Shown piece by piece: positions 12,000-23,350 of a DNA stretch of 64,000 nucleotides. The translations under genes were made by a program, and so were the position numbers. A model generated the notes under the pieces. It was not told the origin of the DNA, ran no database searches, and saw only the letters and a list, made by a program, of their open reading frames with translations. The DNA is from Macrobrachium rosenbergii. Its lineage: Eukaryota > Arthropoda > Malacostraca > Decapoda > Palaemonidae. The stretch spans positions 72,745,271 to 72,809,270 of the forward strand of contig NC_089742.1 in NCBI RefSeq assembly GCF_040412425.1. Direction: 5' to 3'. Within the stretch, counting starts at the first letter, position 1. Each line of letters opens with the position of its first letter.

Positions 12000-14084
12000 A
12001 TATCTCACTGGGGGGAGAGGGTCTACCTCCTCTGGAGCCTCTGCCTCCCCCTTCCTCTGGAGGAGGGCGGGATGTTCCTCTACCTCGGAAGTACCCCTCA
12101 GCTCTCGTTCCCTTTGCATTTTGGATGGACCGAAATGCACCCTGGCTTTCATAAGACCTGCGTTGAAAGCTGGGGAGGAGATTTTATGAAGGGGCAGCGA
12201 GAGGTTGATGGGCTGGTTGGACCAGCACATACTGAGGTTGAGGTTGAGGCTGGGAGGTTGAAGGATGACCAGGGACGGGGACCTGGACAGCCTGCAAGAC
12301 AGTCTGAGTCGGGAGCCATTTAAAGTTCTTGAACTTCTTCCCTGGCTTGGGATGAGTTCGGCGGGCTCAGACTGCTTCCTCTTAGAGGATAAACCCCATC
12401 GGGAGCGGAGACTCTGGTTGGCCCTAGTTGCCTCAGCTAGACGCATCAACCTCTTCCTGGGGAAGAGATTAGCTCCCCAGATGGAGCTTTTTATGAGCCT
12501 GTTAGGCTCATGACGGATGGAGGCTGCCGAAAAGATGTGTTTCCGGCAGTTCACCTGGCCTTAATGAAATCATACAGGTCCTGCTGAAAACTCCTTGAGA
12601 GATTTCGTCAGTACCTGGAATAGCGCATCTTCGCTATATACTACTGACGTTGCCTTTGCCAAAGTCAGAGAGTTTAAGGACCTACTAAGTCTGTCCTTAG
12701 ACTCAGCTTCAGCCTTCAGGAGCGACTCAGGATCTTAGGGAGTTGCTCGCTGAAGAGGTTAGAAGTTTTTTTGCAGTCAGGGGTCCAGCCGAGTAACCGT
12801 GAAGGTATCCGGAGCTCCTACCCAATACTGAGAATCTCCGGGTAAGACAAGAGAGGTGGGATCTGTCTCCCGGAGATGAGGAAGGGGCTTACCCTCCATA
12901 CAAGCCTGGTTGGTGAGGGAGGCCACTTTAGAGGTGCAAGGGGTGGGGAGAACTTCTCCCAGAGAGAACATTGTAAAGGCACCTTTGGCCAGAGTGAGTT
13001 TGGTGTTCTCTGCCTGAAACTCCCGACAAGGTCCTGTAGGGCTGACTGGGCCTGGTCCTCGGGAAGATGACAGTTTCCTTGGGGACCTTATCGGAGTCAG
13101 TTGGAAACCCATGCCTCCTCAGTAAGCCTGGCATAACCTGCATTAGGTGATTTCAGGTTAGGAGGGAAGAATTCTAAGTTCCTCCAGCCTACGAATGCCT
13201 AGGCCCTCGATAGTGAGGGTACCCTCATGCTGGGGGCAAAGAGGGTCAGGCGCCAGGGGTTTCCTTTATCAAAAGGAGGTAGGCTGGAGGTTTCCGGGAC
13301 GGAGAAGGGTTTGTTGGCCGCTCCGCCACTCATGAACCCGGAGATTAAAGTCCTTTGAGACTTAACCTCTTCTGACAATGAGAGCACGGAAGCATTTCCT
13401 GAAGACAGCTGACTTGAGAGTTCTGACAGCTTGTCATCAACCCTTTTGTCAAACTGCTTCATAAGAAGCTCTGCAAATGCTTCAGCATCAAAGGAAGGAG
13501 GGGGGAACCTCCTTACTTTGTTTAGGTCTCGTGCTCCCTTCCCAGAAGTAGAGGCCTTGCTCGTAGATGGCACGGGGCTAGGGGGGGCCATGATGTCTTC
13601 AAGGGAACCCCGGAGCGGACTTTCTGGGACTTTAAGGTCTTTTTCTTAACAGATTTAACCTTAGGGACGGTAGACCTTGCACCGTCCATAAGGCAAGAGG
13701 ATTTCACAAATCCTCGGAAGGAAGAAGCAGTAGAAGAAGGAGAACTAAAAGAAGATCACCTGCCTCACTTACCCCCTTAGCTGCTTGCAAATCCAGGTCA
13801 ACATTCATTGGCTCGAAGTCCAGATTAAGAGCCGCAACATCCTCGGCGACAACTCCGCATGCAGCGACTTCTTCCTGGGAGGGCTGCGTCATTTCCCGGA
13901 TCCCAGCGATCAAGGGGGCGGCTACCTCGTCCGCAACTGAAGCTGAGATCCAGGCGCCGGGGAAGAGAACGTTACAGACGTCCTTAGACAAAACGTAGGG
14001 TTTTCCTGCCCCGACGTTCCTCCCGAAGCCGCTGACCCAGGTCTTGAGGGTCGACAACGAAGAGTCCCGAGAGCTGCGGTCAAT
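12000..14084 (-). pseudogene. DIRS gag-like gene, second exon, copy 1
   Basis: The structural protein of the element, called by position and by homology with copy 2. Blocks recognisable in separate frames include STLKTWVSGFGRNVGAGK (from about 14057), FDAEAFAELLMKQFDKRVDD (about 13470), a middle part containing FTMFSLGEVLPTPC (about 12950), and a basic tail near 12000-12400 equivalent to the RG-rich tail of copy 2. The exon begins at 14084 after a splice acceptor. Frameshifts occur near 13740, 13200, 13100 and 12500. Confidence 0.75.
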
Positions 14085-14199
14085 CTGGAAGGGGGAGAAA
14101 GTCAGGTGAATGAGCCTCCTAAAAGGGGAATATGTTATAACTATCCATAAGAGACAAAACTGAAGGTGAACGTGAATCGGAAGGGGAAAACTAACTTAC
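14085..14199 (-). other. Probable spliceosomal intron in DIRS gag, copy 1
   Basis: 115 bp on the minus strand between donor GTAAGT (revcomp at 14194-14199) and a pyrimidine-rich acceptor TTTCTCCCCCTTCCAG. Its boundaries are equivalent to those in copy 2 (23066-23179). Confidence 0.75.
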
Positions 14200-14370
14200 C
14201 GACTCATCCAGAACCTGCTCATAGAGGGCGATAGCACACCTCACAACCATCAGGGTGCCAGACGATCAGGTCCCCCACGTGGACAGCACACCCGGAGTGG
14301 GACCTGCACACTTCATGCCCGCTGGCTTGATGCAGCACAGCGGTGCACCCTGCTCCTGACAACGCACCAT
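14200..14370 (-). pseudogene. DIRS gag first exon, Cys/His-rich, copy 1
   Basis: Equivalent of the intact 57-codon exon of copy 2 at 23180-23350. Total length is the same, but two opposite single-base indels (an extra base near 14230 and a missing base near 14350) put the middle out of frame. Confidence 0.7.
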
Positions 14371-16566
14371 CTGTAAGTTGACCGGTATATGAGTATGCTG
14401 ATAGGGCTGCCGGAGTATAAATGCCGGAGCAGTGTCTTAGTATAATAGTTATCCAGGTAGGTCCCGCCGGAGCTTACCGGGAGTATAAGGGGCCACTTGA
14501 ACATGCAAGATCAACTACCTAGAGGGACCACCGGAGTTAATCTGCAAGTGACAGGAAGGTCCAAAAGGCCAGTTAATCTACAAGGTAATAAATAAATGTG
14601 TATATATATAAACAATTATCCAGATAGGTCCCACCGGAGTGCATCGGAGGTTAAGGGGCCTACTGGAACATGCAAGATAACCTAAAGGGACCACCGGAGT
14701 TAATCCGGAGCGACGGAAAAGGTCCCAAAAGGGTAGTATATAAACATAATATAATATATATAAAATGAATATCTGTATGCATCTATTTGGAAAGGTCAAC
14801 TATAAAAGTGGATATTTCTGCTTGGAGCAGGTGGAGTCCTGTGTTGCCAATACGGTGAGGGGCGGAGGAGGTGTAGTGAGCACCGTCCGACCAAACACAG
14901 TACCCACCGGAAAGCTCAAAGACAAATTATCCGACTTTAGCAGAGAAAACACAAAGATAGCTAGTATGGAGAGTAGATACTGGGAACTATAGGTGTTCTA
15001 AGTGAATAGAACGAATATAAATGTCAGTGTATGTGAACAACGGAAGACAGTCAGGTGGGAAATTCTCTAACTGGCAACATGTGAAAATTCCCGAGATGGA
15101 TCCTCTGAGAACGACACCGGTGGGTGGGCGCACTGACACTGATAGAGGAGGGTTTTGGGGGATGGTATAGGCCAGGTGATGAGGATCCAAGTGTAGCGAC
15201 CAGGGTGAGTAAGATTCTGGGCGCCATGAGATCCATCCTTCTCCCTCGATCGGATGAACATGTACGAGCGATACTGAGAGAGGAGAGGATGGGGAACTCT
15301 CAAAGGCCAAAAAGCAAAGAAAGGAATGGGAAACAGGGTGTGGAGCAGTGGTTGGTCCTCAACTGAGGTCTCGATTGGGTGTAGTGATGTTTCCAAGGTG
15401 ATTTTGTTGATTGAGAGAACAGACCAATCAATGCAGAGGAAGGGGATATAAAGCTTTGGGAAAAAAGGAACAGGATAAACTCTCGGGCCTTGGTAAGTTA
15501 ACATAATATATGAAAGGGGAACCAAGGGGGGAGAGGGAAGGTGGGGAGGGAAGTAATGGTAGGAGGGAGGGGTAAACATGAAGATGGAAAGAGAGTGAAG
15601 ATGTGGTTCGGATGAAGGTAGGCTACGCGAGAAACCTCGCTATTCCAGCTTAACCTTTTTAGGACTCTAGAGTGTGAAAGTGGAAAGGCCGAAACAGGGG
15701 AGGAGCCAAGCAATGCCCAAACTTCTCTACCCAAACGAACACAAAGGGAAGCTCCAACATGAACCCTCCTACACACCAAACCTTCTCTCCCTAGCAAGGG
15801 AAGAGACTATATAGCTACAACCTAGGCTAACCTAACACAGCCAGTGGCTGAAGGAGGAAGCCCAGGAGAGAATAGTTATCTACTCAACTAGCCTAAAGTT
15901 AACCTATCCTAGGCAATAAAATAATAATGATTTAACTAATCATAAGAACATATGTAGAAGGGAAGACCAAACCCAACGCGATATGAGCGCGGAGGGAAAA
16001 TGGCCGACCTTCCAGATAAAACTAAACAAAAATAATCCGAAAATATCAAAGACATCCGTAAGCGCTTAGGCTTAAAATAAGTTGATAAGCATAACTGTAC
16101 CATCTCAAATAATATATCCAAGCACTGGAGGATTTTGGGGTCCAAAATATAACACATATAATAATTGATAAAGAGCGGAGTTCTAGGGGAAAACTCGTAC
16201 ACCCTAAATGACACAAGGACCCTAACTTCCCCAGAGAAGGATAAAAAACAATACAGTAATATAAAAACCCAATTGAATATAGAATAAGCAAAAGGGCACA
16301 AATAAGAAAATGAGGGGGAGGTGGCCCATCATAATTCCCCACCGAGACTGAAGGTCACATGAGGTCGGGAAAAGGTGGATGAGATTGTATAAATCCCCTA
16401 ATTATTAAATTAGAGGATTCCCTCAGCCTCAACCGCCTAAAATAAAAACAGAGATGGTACTCAACTTACGTGAAGAAGAATCCAGGAGGATGCCACAGTA
16501 AACCAATCAAAGGAAACACAGATGCCTCTGGAGGGAACAGAACAACAGCGGCCGCGTGATAAAAAA
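14371..16566 (-). other. 5' leader of DIRS copy 1
   Basis: About 2.2 kb between the 5' terminal repeat and the first gag codon. It contains two related blocks (about 14440-14560 and 14625-14740) with repeated CCGGAG motifs. Open frames here do not keep the same reading frame as the matching part of copy 2 (23351-25575), so I see no gene. The element's transcription start is presumably in or near the terminal repeat. Confidence 0.6.
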
Positions 16567-16858
16567 GTGGAATCACGGGTGACCTCAGTTTGTTTACAGT
16601 CCCGAGTGGTGCGGGGTTTATTTGCACCTCACTCGGTGGGACTTTTGACATTGGGAATGTTTCAGGGCTGGGAGGCCTTTGATTGTGACAATCTCACTCT
16701 TTTCATAGACGACTTGTCCATTTCATGGAGCTGAGACTTTAGGGAGTACCTGGAACTGCTTAGCTTTTAGCTTTTCTCTGGTATATTTAGCAATAGCTTT
16801 ACCTAGAAATAAGTGCTGAAATGTTATTTCACTGGGTGACACAGGTCAAACCCAGAAA
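16567..16858 (-). repeat. 5' inverted terminal repeat, DIRS copy 1
   Basis: Reverse complement of 8326-8642 over most of its length. It ends GGTGACACAGGTC-AAACCCAGAA at the junction with host AGTCTGG. Confidence 0.88.
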
Positions 16859-17050
16859 GTCTGGAAGAGTGTCTGGAAACAGATGTCTCTTGGAGTAGCT
16901 GGTCCTCAGAAGATACAGTTGTTGTGCTCTAACAGGGGAAATAAATGAATGAATACTTGAAAATTACCTGGGATCATAACTTTAATAATCAATAATATCA
17001 ATTACAATATTAAAATTTAAAACTTGGATGAATTTAACAGTAAAATAAAT
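16859..17050 (+). repeat. Host flanking repeat, right side of DIRS copy 1
   Basis: Matches 26296-26460 (AGTCTGG, GATACAGTTGTTGT versus GGTACAGTTGTTAT, TGGGATCATAA), where it is joined directly to the left-side repeat with no DIRS element between. Confidence 0.85.
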
Positions 17051-17305
17051 AAAACATTTCATTTTTTAAAATTAATAAGATCAGCTTATGATGTAAGCTT
17101 TAAAATCCCATTACAGAAGTGTCTCTGAGGGTCTTGGTTAGGATGTACCTGCCATTCCCACAATAAGCCTCATAAAGAAATAGGTCCATAAGATCCTCAA
17201 GAATGGAGAACTCAACCAACAAATGCATAACACCAGTGGGAACCTAGCTCTTATTGCAGCAAGGCAGGTTTCCACTGGGACTGAATTTAGTAACATTTGT
17301 GTGAT
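17051..17305. other. Spacer between the two DIRS copies
   Basis: About 250 bp of host sequence with no gene. Its end, TTGTGTGATAAA, together with TAAACCATACTG after DIRS copy 2, resembles TTGTGTGACAGAAACCACAG at about 7876, so copy 2 probably entered another unit of the same host repeat. Confidence 0.5.
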
Positions 17306-17619
17306 AAAGGATTTTGACAAAGGACAAATCTATTTCTGGGGAGAGACCTGTGTCACCCGGTGAAATAACCTTTCAGCACTTATTTCTAGGTAAAGCTATT
17401 GCTAAATATACCAGAGAAAAGCTAAAAGCTAAGCCGGAGTTACTACCCGGTATATTAGCTCCATGATATGGAGTGGTGTTGAGAAAGGGTGAGATTGTCA
17501 CAATCACAGGCCTCCGCCCTGTAAACATTCCCAATGTCAAAAGTCCCAGAAGTGAGGTCAAGGTTACAAACCCCTGCACCACTCGGACTGTAAACAAACC
17601 GGCTTCACCCACATTCCAC
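17306..17619 (-). repeat. 3' inverted terminal repeat, DIRS copy 2
   Basis: Begins AAAGGATTTTGACAAAGG and is complementary to 25576-25865 from the ACCTGTGTCACCCGG block inward. Confidence 0.88.
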
Positions 17620-17673
17620 ATTAGCACCCCACACTGGAATGGTATTTTACCAGGGGGAAAAAGGAATCATGGG

Positions 17674-17763
17674 GTCATGTCTGACAGGGTCTCTCCCAGA
17701 AATAGATTTTCCTTTGTCAAAATCCTTTTTCTGGGTTTTCCACCTGTGTCACCCGGTGAAATA
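17674..17763 (-). repeat. Internal complementary region, DIRS copy 2
   Basis: Joins a complement of the 3' end (AGATTTTCCTTTGTC, AAAATCC) to an exact complement of this copy's own 5' end: TTTCTGGGTTTTCCACC through GGTGAAATAA matches 25829-25865 reversed. The outer CACCGGGTGACA part is altered to ATGTCTGACA. Confidence 0.88.
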
Positions 17764-18189
17764 ATAACAGAGAAATCAAAATACCATCCTGAAACAAAAG
17801 GAGACTTGTAGAGGAAATAATAAAATTAAATTTCCACAAGAGTTTTTAATTATCCTAGTAGCAAGATGTGGTATTAAGATATAATAATGTTATCAAAAAT
17901 ATACTTAGTTTTAATATAATATTAAGGGTACATGAATACAAATCATATTAGATTAAAGAGTACATAAAGGTGCAAATTTAGGAACTAATCATATACTTAA
18001 AACTAAGGTGGGAAACTATGTCCCACAAGATAATACATGTAACATTTAAATTAAACAAAAAGACAGGACAAAACTATGACATGGTCAGGAAAAAGGCTGT
18101 GAAGCATGCCTGACCTGGAGATGACCTAAGGGGAATAAATGAGGCAGGTAGGAGGGAAGAGAGTGACTGAGTACAAGAAAGAATTAAAT
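17764..18189 (-). other. 3' untranslated region of DIRS copy 2
   Basis: Counterpart of 8799-9219. No gene. Confidence 0.6.
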
Positions 18190-19260
18190 TGGGGGGAACT
18201 ATGTTCCTGCCGCCACTGTAGTGAATTTCAGAGCTTCTAGTGATTTCAGGTAGTGGCGTTTAAAAACTGGGAGACTTCCACCCGTGTATTTTGACAGATC
18301 CTGAAATTCATATAATGAAAATAGTTGGTAGAGGTGGCCACTGCTCTAATGTCATGTACTTTTGGGACTGAATCTGGGTTTGCATGTTTAATGAAATACA
18401 GGATCTGTTGCCTAATGGCTTTCAAAGAAATGGTTCCTCCCCCTTCCCTTACAAATAGAGGCCTGGAAGTTATGTGTGAGGTCCTGTCTAAATAGGCTTT
18501 CAGGGTAAAGACTGGGCATAAAGACAGGTCCTGTGGGGGGGGATGACCTTCCAGGAGTCCACCTATCTCGAGGATCTTCATTTTTAGTTAGTAGGAACTT
18601 AGGGTGAAGAGCTAGCAACACTTCACCTGATGGAAGGAAATCAACATGATTGGGTTCTCTAGACAGGGCAGACAGTTCAGAAATTCTAGCACCTGAAGCT
18701 AAACTAATCAAAAATAAGGTCTTCCTCAATAAGTTAGTGAAAGAGCAATTATGATTATCTATTTCTGAGGCTAACTTAAGAACATCATTTAAGAACCAGG
18801 AAACCGAATGTGGGCGGGTTACTGGTCTCAAACGAAGGCACAGGCTTTGGGATAGCGAAAAATAAGAGTCTGTTACGTTAATCTTAAACCTGTGTAAAAA
18901 TATCTTTTTCAAAGCAGATTTTGCTGTAGTAATGGTACTTGAGGCCAGACCTTTCTCAAATAATGACCTAAAAAATGAAATAGCTAAATTAGTGGTCATT
19001 ACAGTAACTTCAGATTCTTTTAAGAAGAGTGCTAATTTCTTAACTGCTGAGTCATATTGTCTAAGAGTGGATTCCCTTTTATCTGATTCTAGGAACAAAG
19101 TGTTAATAGGATCAATATTAGCATCCCTTTGAGCTGCAAACTTCATGAAATCCACAAAGCCAGGGCATTCTGAATTCTTGAGGAAGCTGACACAGTCTGA
19201 GTTTGTACTATTTGCGTCAGTTTGGGTTGGGAATTTGCAAACACGAAGCTTCAGCTCTAG
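18190..19260 (-). pseudogene. DIRS tyrosine recombinase, copy 2
   Basis: A minus-strand open frame covers the N-terminal half through SGARISELSALSRE (first catalytic Arg). After a frameshift near 18580-18600 it continues in another frame with LCPVFTLKAYLDRTSHI and KVHDIRAVATS (His and second Arg). The C-terminal Tyr block is shifted again near 18300, so the last catalytic residues are out of frame. The open frame extends upstream over the RNase H region, which shows the RT and recombinase frames overlap by design. Confidence 0.88.
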
Positions 19261-20945
19261 AAGAAGTGGAAACCAGTTGCTCTTGGCCAGTTTGGAGCTA
19301 CTAGGGCTATCTGACCTTTGAATGTCCTGAGCTTGTGAAGGACTTTCAGTAACAGGTTTACTGGAGGGAAGAGGTAGATCCTTTTCCACTTGTTCCAATC
19401 TATGGACATTGCATCTGTGGAGTGAGCTGCATCTGTGGAGTGAGCTAGAGGGTCCAGGTTGGGAGCAACATAACAAGGTAGTTTGTGGTTGCATTCTGTT
19501 GCAAAGAGATCTACTTGAGACCGGAACTTGGTTGCAAATCCATTTGAATGAGGTTTTGTCCAGGGACCATTCCGACTCCAGCGGAGTTGTCCTGGACAGG
19601 AGTCTGCAATGACATTCCGGACCCCTGCAAGGTGGGTAGCAGACAGATGCCACTGGTGTTTGTTTGCTAGAGAGAATATTGCTATCATAACCTGGTTGAT
19701 CCGACTCGACTTGGAACCTCCCCTGTTCAAACAGTGTACTACTACTGCGCTGTCCAGAACCAATCTTATATGAATCCGATTGTTCGGACGCAGTTTCTTC
19801 AGGGTTAGAAAGACTGCCATGGCTTCCAGAACATTGATATGAAACTGGCGGAACATGGTAGACCAAGTCCCCTGTACCTTCTTGTGTTGGGAGTATCCTC
19901 CCCACCCGCTTAGGGAAGCGTCGGTGTGAATCACTAGAGATGGCGGAGGAAACTGAAGGGGCACTGACTTGATAAGCTCTTGATGGTCGTCCAAGGCCGG
20001 AGTCTCATCTTCAAAATCGGTGGAATCAGAGATACTTTGTCTCTGAACCTGACATTGGCTCGACTCCGCCATACCCTGTTTATGTCTTTCAGTTTGGATT
20101 TCAAAAGAAGATCCGTTACTGAAGCAAACTGAGGAGAACCTAAGACTCTTTCTTGGGTACGACGGGAAGCTTTCTTGTTCTTGAGAAACTGTCTGGTTGC
20201 TTTCACTATTTCTCTCCGTTTGGCCGGCGGAAGAGACAGTCTGTGTGCACACAGGTCCCATTGGATTCCTAACCATTGAAAGCGACTCTCCGGCACTAGG
20301 TGGGATTTCTCCCTGTTTATCTGAAAGCCCAGTGATTCTAGAAAGCCGATTACTATGGCTGTTGCTTTCGGCATTCGTTGGCGCTGGATGCCCAAACAAT
20401 CCAATCGTCAGGTATGCGGCTAGCATGATCCCTTGAGACCGGAGTTGCTGAACTACCGTATCCGCCAGTTTGGTGAAGATTCTGGGAGCTATATTGAGAC
20501 CGAATGGCATGACCCTGAATGAGTATGCTTGGTTTCCTAGTCTGAACCCCAGATAAGGAGAGAACCTTCTCGCAGTCGGGACGTGATAATAGGCGTCTGA
20601 AAGATCTATAGAGGTGGTTACGGCTCTACGGGGAAGTAGGGTCCGAACCTGCAAGATTGTAAGCATTGAAACTTGTCGCATTGAATGTAGGAATTTAGAC
20701 AGAGACAAGTCTAGAATTACTCTTCGCTGACTGGAACCTTTCTTTGGAACACTGAACAGTCTGCCCTGAAATTTCAGATGTCTCGCTTTCTTTATTGCCC
20801 TCTTTAATAATAGATCTTTCACAAAGTCCTTCAGAGCCTTGGAGGGTGATTGATGGAACCTCACTGGGGGGGGGGAGGACTTCTGCACCAACTCCACCCC
20901 AATCCCTTGGAGACTATGCTCTGGGCCCAGGGACTGAAGTTCCAC
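19257..20945 (-). pseudogene. DIRS reverse transcriptase/RNase H, copy 2
   Basis: A 562-codon minus-strand frame. Visible in order: GRLFSVPKKGSSQ (residues about 60-72), TTSIDLSDAYYHVP (about 114-127), FRVMPFGLNIAPRIF (about 149-163), then a frame change exactly at the catalytic site, where AAYL is followed by TIGLFG instead of DDW. RNase H returns in frame with LVIHTDASLSGWGG, NVLEAMAVFLTL and LVLDSAVVVHCLNR. The tail has LFATECNHKLPCYVAPN and APNWPRATGFHFF. The unbroken length is misleading: about 130 residues in the middle are a shifted frame, and the true frame of that part runs at 19934-20404. Confidence 0.9.
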
Positions 20946-20987
20946 TGGTCCCGAAAATGGTATAACCTCCCGCCTACCTGAGATATC

Positions 20988-23065
20988 TCACTGTGCGGGA
21001 GAGGGCCTGCCTCCTCTGGATCCTCTGCCTCCTCTTCCTCTGGAGGAGGAGCGGGATGTTCCTCTACCTCTGAAGTACCCTCTAGCTCTCGTTCCCTTTG
21101 CATTTTGGATCGACCGAAATGCCCCCTGGCTTTCATAAGAAGCGTTATAAGCTGGGGAGGAGACGTATGAAGGGGCAGCGAGAGGCTGATGGGCTGGTTG
21201 GACCAGGACATACTGAGGTTGAGGTTGAGGTTGAGGTTGGGAGGTTGAGGGATGACCAGGGACGGGGACCTGGACAGCCTGCAATACAGTCTGAGTTGGG
21301 AGCCGTTTGAACTTTTTGAACTTCTTCCCTGGCTTGGGATGAGTTCCGGCGGGCTCCGACTGCTTTCTCTTAGAGGATAAACCCCAACGGGAGCGGAGAC
21401 TGGTTGGCCCTGGTTGCCTCGGCCAAGACTGCATCAACCTCTTCCTGGGGGAAGAGGTTAGCTCCCCAGATGGAGCTTTTTATGAGCCTGTTAGGCTCAT
21501 GACGGATGGAAGCTGCCGAAAAGATGTGTTTCCGGCAGTTCAACCGGGCCTTGATGAAGTCATACAGGTCCTGTTGAAAACTCCCAAGAGAGATTTCGTC
21601 AGTACCTGGAATAGTGGATCCTCACTATATACAACTGACGTTGCCTCTGCCAAAGTCAGAGAGTTTAAGGACCTACTAAGCCTGTCCTTAGACTCAGCTT
21701 CAGCCTTCAGGAGCGACTCTGGGATTCTAGGGAGTTGCTCACTGAAGAGGTTAGAGGCGCAGTCAGGGTCCAGCCGAGTAACCGTAAAGGTATCCGGAGC
21801 TGCTGCCCAATACTGAGAATCTCCGGGTAAGACAAGAGAGGTGGGATCTATCTCCCGGAGATGAGGAACTGGTTTACCCTCTACACAAGCTTGGTTGGTG
21901 AGGGAGGCCACTTTAGAGGTGCACGGGGTGGGGAGAGCTTCTCCCAGAGAGAACATAGTGAATGCACCTTTTGCCGGAGTGAGCTTAGTATTCTCCGCCT
22001 GCCACTCCGACAAGGTCCGTAGTAGGGCTGACTGGGCCTGGTCCCTCGGGAAGATGACAGTTTCCTTGGGGACCTTATCAGACCGAATCCATGCCTCCTC
22101 AGTGAGCCTGGCATAACCTGCATAAGGTGATTTCAGGTTGGGAGGGAAGAATTCCAATTCCTCCAGCCTGCGAGTGCCTAGGCCCTCGATAGTGAGGGTA
22201 CCCTCATGCTGAGGGGCAAAGAGGGTCAGGCGCCAGGGGTTTCCTTTATCAAAAGGAGGCAGGCTGGAAGTGTCCGGGACGGAGAAGGGTTTGTTGGCCG
22301 CTCCGCCACTCATGAACCCGGAGATTAGAGTCCTTTGCGACTTAACCTCCTCTGACAAGGAGAGCACTGAAGCGTTTGATGAAGACAGCTGATTTGAGAG
22401 TTGCGACAGCTTGTCGTCAACCCTTTTGTCAAACTGCTTCATAAGAAGCTCTGCGAACGCTTCCGCATCAAAGGAAGGAGGGGTGGGAACCTCCTTACTA
22501 TGTTTGGTTCGTGCTCCCTTCCCAGAAGTAGAGGCCTTGCTCGTAGACGGCACGGGGCTAGGGGGCCGTGACGTCTTCGAGGGAACCTCGGAGCGGACTT
22601 TCTGGGATTTTAAGGTCTTTTTCTTTACAGTTTTGACCTTAGGGACGGTAGACCTTGCACCGTCCATAAGGTAAGAGGATTTCACAAATCCTCGGAAGGA
22701 AGAAGCAGTAGAAGAAGGATAGCTGAAAAGAAGGTCACCTGCCTCACTTACCCCCTTACCTGTCTGCAAGTCCAGGTCCACATTCATAGGTTCAAGATCG
22801 AGGTTAAGGGCCGCAACATCCTCGGCGACAACTCCGCATGCAGCGACTTCTTCTTGGGAGGGCTGCGTCATCTCCCGGATCCCAGCGATCAAGGGGGCGG
22901 CTATCTCGTCCGCAACCGAAGCCGAGATCCAGGCGCCGGGGAAGAGAACGTTGCAGACGTCCTTGGAGAGGATGTAGGGGCTTCCCTGCCCGGACGTTCC
23001 GCCTCGAAGCCGCTGACCCAGGTCTTAAGGGTCGACAAGGAGGAGTCCCGAGAGCTGCGGTCAAT
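20988..23065 (-). pseudogene. DIRS gag-like gene, second exon, copy 2
   Basis: The structural protein. It begins at a splice acceptor with IDRSSRDSSLSTLKTWVSGF, shifts frame near 22990, then runs for 450 codons (22892-21540). That part has an acidic region, a Pro/Ser/Thr-rich basic linker with PSKTSRPPSPVPSTSKAST, FDAEAFAELLMKQFDKRVDD (a likely helical segment) and a conserved middle region. After another shift near 21540 comes a tail at 21437-20988 with a Gln/Pro run and an RG-rich stretch (RGYFRGRGTSRSSSRGRG) typical of nucleic-acid binding. No zinc knuckle is seen. It is called gag from position and composition. Confidence 0.78.
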
Positions 23066-23179
23066 CTGGAAGGGGGAGAAAGTCAGGTGACTGAGCCTAC
23101 TAAAGGAGAATATGTTACAATTATCCATAAAAGACAAAACTGAGGTTAAACGTGAATCGGAAGTGGGAAACTAACTTAC
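23066..23179 (-). other. Probable spliceosomal intron in DIRS gag, copy 2
   Basis: 114 bp, phase 0. Donor GTAAGT directly follows the codons for DES, and the acceptor is a pyrimidine tract ending CCCCCTTCCAG before ATTGACCGC. Without splicing, the first exon reads into a stop two codons later (GTA AGT TAG). Confidence 0.8.
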
Positions 23180-23350
23180 CGACTCATCTAGAACCTGTTC
23201 ATAGAGGGCGTAGCACACCTCACAACCATCCGGGTGCCAGACAGTCAGGTCCCCCACGTGGACTGCACAACCGGAGTGGGACCTGCACACTTCATGCCCA
23301 CTGGCTTGATTCAGCACAGCGGTGCACCCCTGCTCCTGACAACGCACCAT
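23180..23350 (-). CDS. DIRS gag first exon, Cys/His-rich 57 codons, copy 2
   Basis: Starts at ATG (23350) and encodes 57 residues beginning MVRCQEQGCTAVL. Cys and His residues are at C4, C9, H19, C22, H25, C28, H31, H39, C43 and C46, spaced like a small zinc-binding domain; I do not recognise a named family. The frame ends on a consensus splice donor and would join in phase to exon 2 at 23065. A second possible acceptor, CAACTTACAG, lies directly before the ATG, so the 5' untranslated region may be spliced too. The frame is intact here and broken in copy 1. Too short for a general gene finder. Confidence 0.7.

Larger units (their letters stand above)
8326..16858 (-). mobile_element. DIRS-like retrotransposon, copy 1 (8.5 kb, degenerate)
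   Basis: A full-length tyrosine-recombinase retrotransposon reading on the minus strand: gag (about 14370 to 12000), RT/RNase H (11945 to 10275), tyrosine recombinase (10286 to 9220). Inverted terminal repeats of about 290-315 bp lie at 8326-8642 and 16567-16858. An internal complementary region at 8701-8798 sits beside the 3' terminal repeat, as in the DIRS1 group. No target-site duplication is present, as expected for recombinase-based integration. The genes are broken by frameshifts. The RT YLDD motif is intact here. A related empty site is visible at 26285-26300. Confidence 0.92.

Noticed and set aside
15067..15579. A 170-codon minus-strand frame in the DIRS leader
   Set aside because: The matching frame in copy 2 (around 24007-24526) is broken differently, so it shows no sign of coding constraint.
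19257..20945. The 562-codon frame as an intact RT/RNase H gene
   Set aside because: The catalytic YLDD is lost to a frameshift and a central block reads in the wrong frame, so it is a pseudogene despite its length.
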